From: Sambucus nigra
Lineage: Eukaryota; Streptophyta; Magnoliopsida; Dipsacales; Adoxaceae
Reading direction: 5' to 3'
Assembly: GCA_949130495.1 (NCBI GenBank)
Contig: OX422210.1
Location: 632,032,585 to 632,096,584 of the forward strand
DNA: 64,000 bases
Position numbers and translations under genes: made by a program. The notes under the pieces are model-generated. The model did no database searches. It saw nothing but the letters and a program-made list of their open reading frames with translations, and had not been told where the DNA came from. How positions within the stretch are numbered: position 1 is the first letter of the stretch; every line of letters starts with the position of its first letter. This document shows positions 1 through 12,109 of this stretch, piece by piece.

Positions 1-689
1 CCGGACTTAACCGTCCGTTTTTGCCATTAACACTTGGAAAATTATTACTTTATCCTTTAAGTCCCTTATTCACACACACGTTGATTTTATACTGAACATC
101 ATTCACGTTTTAGGACTTAATTCATTTTCACCCACACTAGTGCAAAAACATTCATCGATTTTTTTTAATTCATAAAAAAATTCCACTTTAAGTAAATTTA
201 CCAATTTACTCTTTGATTTCTAAAACAAGAAATTTAGCCCTTTATTAAGGGTCATTTTCCAAAAAGGTAGTTTAAGTTTCTAATTCAAAACTTATGTAAT
301 AATAATTTTTCTATGATTGTTCATAACATAGCTATAGGCTAGTTTGGCGTATTCCATTAAAAATCGTCACGCACCGTCAAGACGAATCGAACTCAAGCAT
401 ATCCAAGTTTGAAGACTTCCCGACATCCCGATAAAGTATAAAATAGTAGAGTTTCAATTAATTTATGGAATTAATATTTGGGATGTTTATTTTATTAAAA
501 GACAAACATGAACTTTTATTTTTGAAAAATATGTTTTTTCAAATACCTGTAGGCGGAGCTTTTAAAAGTTTAATTTTTTGTTTATGCCGTTCAAATGACA
601 AGCCCGTGTCGTTAGATGTCCGTTCAAGGTCAAATGACATGCCCATGTCGTTCAAACGAAAATGTATCTGTATATCTGATACAAAAGTG
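1..689 (+). repeat. Left part of a split copia-type LTR remnant (tentative)
   Basis: No coding region is recognisable here. From about 585 to 660 there are repeated half-palindromes of CGTTCAAATG / CGTTCAAACG type (cores near 591, 613, 630, 652). A better preserved set of the same motif lies in the copia LTR at 12753-12937. The sequence stops abruptly at the Tekay-like insertion. The material beyond that insertion (9851-10373) also resembles the 12.1-13.0 kb copia LTR, so both flanks are probably one LTR. The LTR start is not identified. Bases 1-585 are AT-rich and show nothing else. Confidence 0.35.
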
Positions 690-3600
690 TGAAACCCCGC
701 TTAAAATAATAATGGGTGGCCAACCCTATACTAATTTAAATTAGGAATCTCAAGTGGATCATTCTCAGCATCGACTGGCCACACTAAATAAACATAGCTA
801 ACTACCCAATATGATAATAAGCAGATGCCAAAAATTTTAAAACCATACAATTAACATCATACCAATAATATAGTAACAACTGATCATGATAAAATGTACA
901 CACATGCCATAATAAAAGAAGTACTCATATAAAACGTAATAAGTACAACAAAAGAAATATACCCGAATATGATGTGGGGTCACAGACAAGACAACATCCA
1001 TAGGAGGGAAATATAAAAGTACTACATATAAACCTTGAGTATGAACCCGATACACAAAATAATCCTTAACTAGATTTACAATAAATAGGAAGAGGATAAC
1101 CAAATCCCGCAACAGTCCGCAACTGGTACAGCTTCGAGAACACTGGATAGAAAAGCATCACTGGCATCCTTACGGCAGGACACCTAATATATTGCAATAT
1201 ATATATATATATAGAAAGATAAAGATATAAACGTGTCAGAGCTCGAGGTGTGAAAACATTTTTAGCAAGTGCATTAAAATGCATAATAATTATAAATGCA
1301 CTATTCTATGATTAAAGTGGAGTCGCACTCTATTGGAACTCCAACTCACCCCTCGACTAAAGTGTGCACCTAAACGTATGCACATGAACCTTAATGCAGC
1401 TACCCGAGACATCCTAGGGGCAGTTCAATCTTAATATACGTAGAATATACACCCGCGTAACCCACTATCTCAAATATAATCCAAAATCTTCTCCTTCTAT
1501 CATCTCCAAAGTTTAAGCCCAAACTTCTACATCAATATGTATATATCTACATACATATATCTTACATAGCATTCATTAATTTATACTTAATAACTTTAGC
1601 AAGTTATTAGTATTAAAATAGTCACACACCATCTTTACATACTTATCAAGTATTATTTCACCTTATAACATAAACCTGAGCACTAAGGACTAAACTTTTC
1701 CCCACTCCCAACATTTCCCTACGGCTCGTGCGTGGGACATCTCGCAAAGAAAAATCTAGGTAAGGAACCCCCCAATACACTACTACTTTACAATGTTGAT
1801 CGTCGATATCCATTATGCCCTCATCACACAATGCATATACTTTCTGCTATTTGTTATGAACTACTATCCCTAAGTCCATAAATAAAATATCGCACAAAAC
1901 CTTTAGGGTCTATATAACCTTACTCTAGTTATAAAACACAATCCTTCACCCTTATTGAACATGTACACGTAACTCACATAACATGTACTTAAAATATCCA
2001 GAACATATTCACTTATAGGATATAAAAATATACATCACATTGCTATCATCTTCCAGGAATAACTCACTTTGACCCGGGTTACCAGCGTTCGGACTGGATC
2101 ACACCGACTTGGTAAAAACCAAATCACAACGTATGGGAAGCGGTCATAGTTCCTAACCTGAAAGTGAGAACGAATTATCCCCAAGACTTCTCACCCACAA
2201 CAAAAATCACGCAATAAATAATGGACGATTATGACCTCGGGACTATACGCTCCCTGCTCCTCAAGCTAGGGGCCTCACCCACATCGCGTAACTTCCCATG
2301 ATAGAATGTGCTAGGTATGCTCACACCATAAGTATATATATCATTCACACTAGATATATATGCAATCACATTATATGTACAAACTATCACACAAGGTGTA
2401 TACATTCAAGCGATATATTCGTACACACACATATATATGTACATACTATCTCCCGTCCGTATGTATGAAAGTAATAAACTCGGCTATAGGTGTATATAAT
2501 TCTCATTATACTAACCACCATTATAACGCACACTTTCCCAATTCATTATATAATACGATCCCTCACTTGATCATATTCATCCATTTCACTTATATTATGA
2601 ATAGTCTCCCAATTTGATCAACATTACGGATACTATCTCACAATCGAACGTATATAATAATCCTTATACACACTATCTATATCCGGATGCACACTGACAT
2701 ATAATAATTATCCCGACTATAAGTACGCACCTAACTATTAGTTGGTAATCTATTAAATCCTTCCAAACTAGGATTTTGGTTCAGCTACTCATGTGAACCT
2801 TTAACATTATCGCCCTTTTGATTTAAATCCCTAAGCTTATCGTCACTAAGGATACTCAACCTCTTTCTCATTGGTCCACCAATCATATCTAAATAAAATC
2901 CTATCGCTAGAAGGATTCGACACAAAAGTCATCATACCAATTTCACATCGTATCTCCGAATAGGTCTCTCATCCCGAATGAGATTCCCCGCTAAATCGAT
3001 GCAACAAACTCCAATACATATGTATATATATTCCCAAAATAGCTCGATAAGTCCCCACGATCACATCATGTGAGAAACCCCCAATAAATCCCCGAAATGC
3101 ATTTCTCGCATCATATAAGAATGTCCCAAATCGATAAACCCAATCGAAACGGAGTAAAACTCACTCTAGAAAAACCTCACAAAACATCCCTATTTCCGAA
3201 TCGATGCCTGGTCCAAATCGATTCGGTCCCAAAGGTGAATCGATTCGCCCCTTATGCGAATCGATTCGATCCAAAGTACTTGTAAGTCTGTCTTCGGCCG
3301 AATCGATTCGGTTTGGGTTCGAATCGGTTCGTTCACTCAGACCTGTGAGTCTGTAACATTCCCAATCGATTCGAAAAGGGTTCGAATCGATTCAGCCTAT
3401 TCAGAAGGCTACGAAATGGGTTTTTTTCCTCAAAACCCAAAATTCTAAAACCCAATCTAATCACCTTCCAACCCTCAATCTTCAACCCCAACATGTTTCT
3501 AACATAAAAAAGCATCCTACCTCTCATCCCATCAAGCTATACACTCTCAAACCCATATAAACATCAAATGCAAGATTTAAACCACAAAATCAAGGTTTTG

Positions 3601-4139
3601 ATATATTAACCCAAAATCCATACTTTTATCCACAATTCATGAAATAAAATACACACATGAATTATTTAGCAAGATTAATCACTTGCCTCGAAGTTGTAGA
3701 GGTTGAATCGTCCTCGAAATCGCGGATTGATCTAAAATCCCCAAGCCTCTCCTCTTTCTCTTCTTCTCTCCCTCTCTCTCTCTCTCTAGGGCTTTCTAAA
3801 TCTCTCAAATGATATTGGCTTCTCACGAGCCCTACTTAAGCCTTATTTCCAAAATACCCAACTTTAAATGATAATACACACTTTATATTACTTGTTTACT
3901 CCAATCCGAGTCAAACTAACTTAAAATTTTCTGGAATCAAAATAAAACCCAAGTACAGTCTTTTTGACCATCTCAACCCATCCGAGATCAATCGCGCATT
4001 CAGAATTGTCATCCGAAATACTTTATAACATCTTCGAGTTTTGACCTCAATTTCCAAATTTAAAATTCTCCAATTCAAATAAATATTATTTCTCCCAAAA
4101 TAATTAAAGTCTCAGTCCTCAAAATCACGAGGTATTACA
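690..4139 (-). repeat. 3' LTR of the Tekay-like element
   Basis: About 3450 bp, matching 6390-9850 along its whole length with scattered substitutions and small indels, so the insertion is not recent. It holds a short AT microsatellite near 1196-1212, a CT-rich run near 3766-3788, and an array of AATCGATTCG palindromes between 3199 and 3395. Confidence 0.85.
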
Positions 4140-4175
4140 GACTTCCCCCCTTACAAGAATTTCGTCATCGAAATT
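4140..4175 (-). pseudogene. C-terminal integrase tail plus polypurine tract of the Tekay-like element
   Basis: The minus strand reads TTCGATGACGAAATTCTTG (protein FDDEIL), matching the FEDEIL-type ending of integrase in plant Tekay elements. It is followed by AAGGGGGGAAGTC, the polypurine tract that primes plus-strand DNA synthesis, directly before the LTR. This is all of pol that I can recognise. Confidence 0.7.
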
Positions 4176-5214
4176 AAATTAAGCCTAGGACTCCAAACCT
4201 CAACTAGCTCCTAAGACATCTACCATCAAGATCACTATACCTATGTCTCCCACTTCTCACGATGAATTACTATTTTTTATAATCAAATTAGTTAACCAGG
4301 GTGCCCATACAACCTGTACCCGAGCTCAACTGCATAAATATTACCCGGATTCACTAGCCTTAAACCAATATAACTCTCAACAATTTAATAATTTAAAATG
4401 TACTAAGTATATAACAAAAATTGAAATGTCCGAAGATTTAACTCTTCTCAAATCCTGAAATTTTCTACTTTCGTGCGGGGGAGGTCTCTCAAGTGAAATC
4501 CAGACAAGGAACCCTCCCAATACACTACTGTGTAGCTCTGTGGGCAATTGAGATCCGTTAGATCAGGACTAAGGTTTATAAAATATTTTGAACCCTATCG
4601 ATATTTCCTGAAGGCCTATAAAGTAATGTACTATAAAATAATTTTATGCCTTTAGACACACAAATCAATACCTTATGCCCAAGACACAAAGTGCCAACAA
4701 TTAGAATACTCTTACCAACACATAGTTCTCAAAGCTAGCACAACCATGAGTTAAATTCCTCGCTCAACATTGATCTCGCTAAACCTTGAATCTCTCCAGT
4801 AATAAAATCCTTTACATCGCATCAAGCATTACCATACGATAGGCTATTTCACAGCTGGAACATTATGAATGCATGCATCTAGCATAACTATGAAACGATA
4901 GACCTGCCGATTACCACCAAACACATTCTAATAGTTCGTACTTTTGAACAATATAAAATCATAACTCTCTATTAGCACATAGCAAGACAACCTATTCTCC
5001 CGGAAGATATCACTCACTCCTCTCTTAGGAGTAATTGTATATACGATATGGTTATAACGGATAACCACTCACTAAACCTTACATGTGACGCTCCCAATAC
5101 CGCTCAAAGAATGACCTAAGCACAAAAGAAAATAATTCACATACTACCTCCATACTCCAACTGCCTCACTTCATCAATGGGTCCTATTAAAATTTCTCTT
5201 GCCCGAACGGGCCT
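4176..5214. other. Interior remnant without recognisable coding sequence
   Basis: About 1 kb between the integrase tail and gag where protease, reverse transcriptase and RNase H should lie. A stretch near 4475-4540 resembles a part of the element's own LTR (compare 1735-1790), so some interior seems to have been replaced by LTR-like DNA. No polymerase motif is visible on either strand. Confidence 0.5.
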
Positions 5215-6155
5215 ATGAACTGTTGTAGGAGTTGCACATCTAAAACCTCCAAGTTAAGTTACCCTCTACCTCTTTCAGGACTATCCCTCTTCCTATGGCC
5301 TAATTCTCCAAAAAGAAAACATCTCCCAAAAATATCCTTCCTGCCCATCCTGAGGGATAAAACGCTGTTGCGGCCCTCGGTAATCCTACCTATAACCTTG
5401 TTGCGGTGATGACCTTGCCCCATTGGCATCATATCCTCTAGTCCTACTTGACGAATCGAGTCTCCAAATCCTTTACTCCTTTTTAAATGAAGACAATACT
5501 CTTAACAACATAACAAGGTCGTGTTCATCACATCGGTAAAAGTCGATTACGCCGGGTTTCCTAACAAATGTTGACGAATTCACCAATCTCAACCTCCTAA
5601 GAACTTCACTATTCGTTTTTCCTCTATATATACCTCACCGGGCGTAAAATTCGCCAATCGAGTAAATTGTTCTTAGAAATCCACCACCGTTTGATCACCT
5701 TGCATCACATCCGATAATTTCCCCCTCATTTCCTTCTAAATCACGGAACGATAATACTTTCGATCAAAGCGTACCCAAGAATCTTCCATGGGCATTACGT
5801 CTCTCTGCTCCGATGTGGTGACTGACTCCCACCAATGGAGAGTTGTACCCATTAGTTTAAAGGTGGCTACTATTTGTTTCTGCACCTCACTGCAGTCAAC
5901 CATCCGAAGGTGCCTTTGTATAACCTTCTTTCACTGACTTGCAACTATTGCATCAGCTTCCCCCGAAGAGTATGGATGATGTCCTTTCATAAAGGCTTCT
6001 CGTACTCTTTCCCACGCAGATGGCCCTGGGTGGTCTTGAGCTAGCGGAACTGCAGGATGATGTCCCGTCGCAGTAATGACAGCATCTACTGCTTATGCCA
6101 CCATATTGGCAACTTCGGCTACAGTTAAAGTTCGTAGAGGCATTTGGGGTTCCAT
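5215..6155 (-). pseudogene. Degenerate gag of the Tekay-like element
   Basis: On the minus strand an ATG at 6153-6155 opens a frame with a plant Ty3 Gag pattern. A conserved block containing GHHPYSSGEADA is followed by WVRFDRKYY and EQFTRLANF, which resemble the core of Del/Tekay Gag. Several in-frame stops and at least one frame change interrupt it. Near 5270-5320 there is a damaged zinc knuckle (CFLFGELGHRKRDS) in which the second and last cysteines of the expected CCHC pattern are replaced. Gag would package the element RNA, but this copy cannot make a full protein. Confidence 0.75.
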
Positions 6156-6373
6156 GTTCTCAGCCCCTCTGTTTTCCCTGCCTGTACGACTTCATCTCGG
6201 CGACACCTGAGACGAGAGCAACTGTATCAGAATGTCGTTCAAGTGATCTCACATCGCAGAAGAAAATTTAGGCGTAGTGAACAGAACAGTCCTAACAATA
6301 GGGCTCTACATTAAGAATTCTTATGGAAGAACGTAGAAAACCCGCACAGATCCTAAAGACACTAGAACATGAT

Positions 6374-6385
6374 GCTCTGATACCA
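6374..6385 (-). other. Primer-binding site, initiator tRNA-Met type (Tekay-like element)
   Basis: The minus strand reads TGGTATCAGAGC four bases inside the 5' LTR. This is the usual plant primer site complementary to the 3' end of initiator tRNA-Met, and it fixes the element's direction. Confidence 0.85.
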
Positions 6386-6389
6386 CCTA

Positions 6390-9300
6390 TGACACCCCAC
6401 TTAAAATAATAACGGGTGGCCAGCCCAATACTAATTTAAATCAGGAATCTCAAGTGGATCATTCTCAGCATCTACTGTCGATACTAAATAAACATAGCTA
6501 ACTACCCAATATGATAATAAGCGGATGCCAAAAATTTTAAAACCATACAATTAACATCATACCAACAATATAGTAACTACTGAACATGATAAAATGTACT
6601 CACACGCCATAATAAAAGAAGTACTCATATAAAACATAATAATTACAATAAAAGAAATATACCCAAATATATTGTCGGGTCACAGACAAGACAACATCCA
6701 TAGGAGAGAAATATAAAAGTACTACATATAAACCTTGGGTATGAACCCGATAAACAAATGAATTCTTAACTAGATTTAAAATAAATTGGAAGCGGCTAAC
6801 CAAATCTCGCAATTGTCTACAACTGCTACAGCGCCAAGAACACTGGATAGAAAAGCATCACTGGCATCCTTGCGGTAGGACACCTAATATATTACAATAT
6901 ATATATATATATATATATAGCAAGAGAAAGAAAGAAACAGGTCAGAGCTCGAGGTGTGAAAACCTTTTTAGCAAGTGCATTAAAATGCATAATAATTATA
7001 AATGCACTATTCCATTATTAAAGTGGAGTCGCACTCTATTGGAACTCCAACTCACCCCTAGACTAAAGCGCGCACCTAAACGTATGCACATGAACCTTAA
7101 TTCATCTACCCGACACATCCTAGGGGCAATTCAATCTTAATCTACGCAGAATCTACACCCGCCCACTATCTCAAATATAATCCAAACTCTTCTCCTTCTA
7201 TCATCTCCTAAGTTTATGCCCAAACTTCTACATCAATATGTATATATCTACATACATATATCTTATATAGCATTCATTAATTTCTACTTAATAACTTTAG
7301 CAAGTTATTACTATTAAAATAGTTGCACACCATCTTTACATACTTATAAAGTATTCTTTCACCTTATAACATAAACCCGAGTACTAATGACTAAACTTTT
7401 CCCCACTCCCAACATTGCGCTACGGTTCGTGCATGGGACATCTCGCAAAGTGAAATCCAAACAAGGAACCCCCCCGATACGCTACTACTTGACAATGTTG
7501 ATCGTTGAGATCCATTATGCCCTCATCACACCACACATATACTTTCCGCTATTTATTATGAACTAGTATCCCTAAGTCCATAAATAAAATATCGCACAAA
7601 ACCTTTAGGGTCTATATAACATTACTCTAGTTATAAAACACAATCATTCACCCTTATTGAACATGTACACGTAACACACATAACATGTACTTAAAATATC
7701 CAGAACATATCACTTATAGGATATAAAAATATACATCAATGTGCTATCATCTTCCAGGAATAACTCACTTTGACTCGGGTTACCAGCGATTGGACTAGAT
7801 CACACCGACTTGGTAAAAACCAAATCACAACGTATGGGAAGCGGGCATAGTTCCTAACCTGAAAGTGAGAACGAATCATACCCACGACTTCTCACCCAGA
7901 ATAAAAATCACGTAATAAATAATGGACGACTATGACCTGGGGACTATACGCTCCCTGCTCCTCAAGCCAAGGGCCTCACCCACATCGCGAAACTTCCCAT
8001 GATAGCATGTGCTAGGTATGCTCACACCATAAGTATATATATTATTCACTCTAGACATATATGCAATCACATTATATATACCAACTATCACACAAGGTGT
8101 ATACATTGACGCCATATATTCATACATAGACATATATATGTACATACTATCTCTCGTATGTATGTATGAAAGTAATAAACTCGGCTATAGGTGTATATAA
8201 TTATCATTATACTAACCGATGTTATAACGCACACTTTCCCAATTCATTATATAATACGATCCCTCACTTGAGCATCTTCATCCATTTCACCTATCAAGCG
8301 AATAGTCTCCTAATTTGATCAACATTACGGACACTATCTCACAACCGAACGTATATAACAATCCTCATACACTCTATCTATATCCGGATGCACACTGACA
8401 TACAATAATTATCCCGTCTATAAGTACGCACATAACTATTAGTCGGTAATCTATTAAATCCTTCCAAACTAGGATTTCGGTTCAGCTACTCATGTGAACC
8501 ATTAACAATATCGCCCTTTGGATTTAAATCCCTAAGCTTATCGTCACTAAGGATACTATACCTCTCTCTCATTGGTCCACCAATCATATCTAAACAAAAT
8601 CCTATCGCTAGAAGGATTCGACACAAAAGTCGGCATACCCATTTCATGTCATATCTCCGAATAGGTCTCCCATCCCTAATGAGATTCCCCGCTAAATCGA
8701 TGCAACAAACTCCAATACATATGCATGTATATTCCTAAAATAGCTCGATACATCCCCACGATCACATCATGTGAGAAACCCCCAATACATCCCCAAAACA
8801 CATTTCTCGCATCATATAAGAATGTCCCAAATCGATAAACCCAATCGAAACGGAGTAAAACTCACTCCAGAAAAACCTCGCAAAATAACCCTGTTTCCAA
8901 ATCGATTCGGCCTGGTCCGAATCGATTCGGTCCCAAAGGCGAATCGATTCGCCCCTTATGCGAATCGATTCGGTCCAAAGTACCTGTAAGTCTGTCTGAG
9001 GACGAATCAATTCGGTTTAGGTCCGAATCGATTCGGTCACTCAGACCTGTGAGTCTGCAACATTCTCAATCGATTCGAAAAGGGTCCGAATCGATTCAGC
9101 CTATTCAGAAGGCTACAAAATGGGTTTTTTTCCTCAAAACCCAAATTTCCAAAACCCAATCTTATCATCTTACAACCCTCAATCTTCAACCCCAACATGT
9201 TTCTAACATAAAAAATCATCCGACCTCTCATCCCATCAAGCTATACACTCTCAAACCCATATAAACATCAAATGCAAGATTTAAACCACAAAATCAAGGT

Positions 9301-9850
9301 TTTGATATATTAACCCAAAATCCATACTTTTATCCACAATTCATGAAATAAAATACACACATGAATTATTTAGCAAGATTAATCACTTGCCTCGAAGTTG
9401 TAGAGGTTGAATCGTCCTCAAAATCATGGATTGGGCGAAAATCCCCAAGCCTCTCCTCTTTCTCTTCTTACTTTCTTCTTCTCTCTCTCACTCTCTCTCG
9501 AGGGATTTTTAAATCTCTCAAATGAGATTAGCTTCTCACGAGCCCTACTTAAGCCTTATTTCCAAAATACCCACTTTAAATGATAATACACACTTTATAT
9601 GACTCGTTTACTCCCATCCGAGTTAAACTAACTTAAATATTTGAGAACCGAAGTAAAACCCAAGTATAGTCTTTTTAACTATCTCGACCCATCCGGGATC
9701 AATCGCACATTCAGAATCTTCATCCGAAATACTTTATAACATCTTCGAGTTTTGACCTCAATTGCCAAATTTAAAATTCTCCATTTCAAATAAATATTAT
9801 TTCTCCCAAAATAATTAAATTCTTAGTCCTCAAAATCACGGGGTATTACA
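6390..9850 (-). repeat. 5' LTR of the Tekay-like element
   Basis: About 3461 bp, the partner of 690-4139. On the minus strand it runs from TGTAATACCCC (right end) to GGGGTGTCA (left end). The AT microsatellite is at 6896-6919 and the palindrome array at 8900-9099. No TATA box could be assigned with confidence. A CT-rich tract at about 9470-9500 may mark the start of the transcribed part. Confidence 0.85.
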
Positions 9851-10373
9851 AAAATTTCTTCACCTTTTGTGTTGAAAACACTATTTTAATTCACAACAAA
9901 ACATCCTGCAATATTGTTATTGTGAATTATTTGAATCCTAGAAAGTTTTGTATCTCTTGCATAAACCTTTGAGGATAAGTCATCTCCATATCTAACTTGT
10001 GATACATATGGGGACTTACTAGTGAAGACGAAGACTGAGGCTAATTCGGCAGATTTCAGTCTTGTGATTCTTGCGAGGATCGTAATCGTTCCTTAGAGAT
10101 TTTCGAATAATAACGCTTTATGCTTGTGGAAGATATCAAGTAGTCTCTAAGTCGAATCTCTTGTAAATTTCTAATTGAATAAAGGTTTTACCCGAAAGGA
10201 GTTTTTTCCTTAACCTTGTCTTCGTTGTTAGCTTGGTTTTTACTTACCTGTTTTAACACGTAGATGCATGTTTAGGATAAAAAAGATAAAATCTGGTTAA
10301 AATTGGGTCTTTATTCTTCGACTTTAAATTGATTAAAACTTGTAAAAAAAGATTTTTTAATCTTTCAGAAAAC
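9851..10373 (+). repeat. Right part of the split copia-type LTR remnant (tentative)
   Basis: The block AAAGGTTTTACCCGAAAG at 10181-10198 nearly matches the reverse complement of 12273-12290 in the copia LTR. The surrounding layout (AT-rich leader, then T-rich run ending TAATCTTTCAG) is also alike. No tRNA-Met primer site follows, so this is a solo or truncated LTR. Confidence 0.4.
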
Positions 10374-11689
10374 CACCCTTGGCAATTTTCGCACTCTCAA
10401 CTTAAACACATTTAACCATTAAAAACACTTATTCACTTAGCATACTTTACTCAACTTTCACATTTTCCACTTTACACCTCTTTACTATATAAATCCATGC
10501 ATTTTATATATTAAAACCTCATTTTCCACATACTTGATAAACACACTTTATTTTTTGGGTTTTTACATCCTAACACCCAATTCACCAATATTTGTACATT
10601 AACCCATACAATTATCTTATTATGAGGTTACACACTTTATTTATGACATTTTGCATTTCAAAACCTACTTAGCCATTTATTTCACATTTAGCCTTCTTTA
10701 CTTTTACTATTTGTATGAAGACCTTAGTTTCATATGTTTACACATTAAACTCACTTTATTTCCCATGTGAGTCTTGCCCACTTTAATTAACCCATTAAAG
10801 TGAAAGTTTCCTTTAAACATATCTTCAATATTCAAGTAGGAAGTCACATTTTATTCTCATAAAATGGCTCCAACATGCCTAATGCACTTCTTTGCATAAA
10901 ATCACATGTTTATCTTTAAAACATCACACATAGACATTTCGTTTCACAAAATGCCCATGAATAGTATTCTGGAAATTTACACACCTTTAAACCCCATTTA
11001 AACCTTCCTTTAAATGCCCCTTTTTATTCAAAACACTAAGGATGCAATTAATAAACCCATAAATGTATTATAACCATTTTCTTACACACTTTTACCCCCA
11101 AAATGTATAAAAGAATAATCTGAGTTTTTATCCATTTCAAAACCCATTTTAAAGTACGTCTTTGAAACCCATTTACACATGAAATCATACAAATTCACTA
11201 ATTTATCCCATAGATGAAATCTATTCATAAATCCTACATATATTAAGCCTAATATATGTAAATAACTAGATGAAATTATACTCATTAATAAAACTAAACC
11301 AAGGTTAGTAAATCTCACCTAAATGTCTCCAAAAATGGTGGTGGAATGGTGGTGTTGGAGGAGCAACCCCCACCTTCAAAGGTGGCCTCAAGGGGTTACC
11401 AAAAATCCCTCCAACCAAGCTCCAAGTGTGCTGCATTGAACATCCATGAATTTCCTTCTTCATCCTAAAAAATACCCTCTTCAAACCCTCCAACAACTCC
11501 AAGAATCACTTCTTCTTCAACCCAATAATCTGTCTAGGGTTTACTAAGGTGAGACAAGGTGGTTTACGGCTTACTAGTGGTGGTTTCATGGAGTACAAAT
11601 TAAATCTAGAATGGTCTATATCAGATAAATGTGGATAGAACGCATCAAAAGTATCAGTCTCTATCATGGTAATTGTCTCAAACTATGTG
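10374..11689. other. Unassigned AT-rich repeat-like sequence
   Basis: No coding region or RNA gene is supported. Base composition and tone resemble LTR or untranslated retroelement DNA (compare bases 1-200). The part at 11330-11560, read on the minus strand, resembles the leader region of a Ty3 LTR, but no LTR pair was found for it. Confidence 0.4.
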
Positions 11690-12059
11690 GTGAGGTTTTA
11701 TAACTTAGAAGTTTCGTAATGTTGGTACCCTCCTGAGTGAGATGGAGGGTATCCCCTGCTTCCTTAGACGTGGTACACATCATGATTAGACGAAATTCTT
11801 CGGGAGTGACTGTGTCAAAAATTACACTCAATCCACATGAGTTAAAATTACTCCATTTAAAATGATCTTCATTCCAAGCATTGGCATATTTACGACTTAT
11901 GACATCGTCATTAGTCACAGTGGGTGGTGTCCACCTTCTTTCACAAACAATATAGACACGCTCGTCAATCGATTTTAATGTTGACCTCATTTGAGATTTC
12001 CAATATGAATAATTTAACCCATCAAAAAAAGGTAGTCTATTATACAAATTATCCATATA
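11690..12059 (-). pseudogene. Truncated Ty1/copia Gag
   Basis: The minus-strand frame from the ATG at 12057-12059 begins MDNLYNRLPFFDGLNYSYWK, the classic opening of copia Gag (UBN2-type). It continues through TPEEFRLIMMCTTSKEAGDT, matching the family's TPEEF / TAKEAWD region. Homology fades near 11690 after about 120 residues, where a full Gag would continue for another 150 or more. The frame lies about 40 bases downstream of a tRNA-Met primer site, as expected for the first gene of a copia element. Everything downstream (protease to RNase H) is missing. Confidence 0.8.
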
Positions 12060-12098
12060 ATTCCGAATAAAAATCACATAATAAATTAGTGTAACCTC

Positions 12099-12109
12099 CT
12101 CTGATACCA
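12099..12109 (-). other. Primer-binding site of the truncated copia element
   Basis: The minus strand reads TGGTATCAGAG, complementary to initiator tRNA-Met, between the LTR on the right and the gag fragment on the left. Confidence 0.7.

Larger units (their letters stand above)
690..9850 (-). mobile_element. Ty3 chromovirus-type LTR retrotransposon (Tekay/Del-like), internally deleted
   Basis: Two long direct repeats (690-4139 and 6390-9850) bound a short interior. On the minus strand the LTR starts TGTAATACCCC. The primer site TGGTATCAGAGC follows the right-hand LTR after a 4-base gap, and a G-rich polypurine tract sits directly before the left-hand LTR. This fixes the orientation as minus. 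The interior (2.25 kb) keeps only a broken gag and the integrase tail; protease, reverse transcriptase and RNase H are absent. Very long LTRs and a FEDEIL-like integrase tail are typical of plant Tekay/Del elements. The flanking pentamers (AAGTG and AAAAT) do not match, so no clean target duplication is visible. Confidence 0.85.

Noticed and set aside
8900..9099. CRISPR-like regular palindromic repeats
   Set aside because: The repeats are only 10-12 bases, diverge between copies, and the spacers are not unique 30-bp pieces. The context is a plant LTR.
690..9850. A 5-bp target duplication for the Tekay-like element
   Set aside because: The flanking pentamers AAGTG and AAAAT do not match, even after shifting the ends by two bases.
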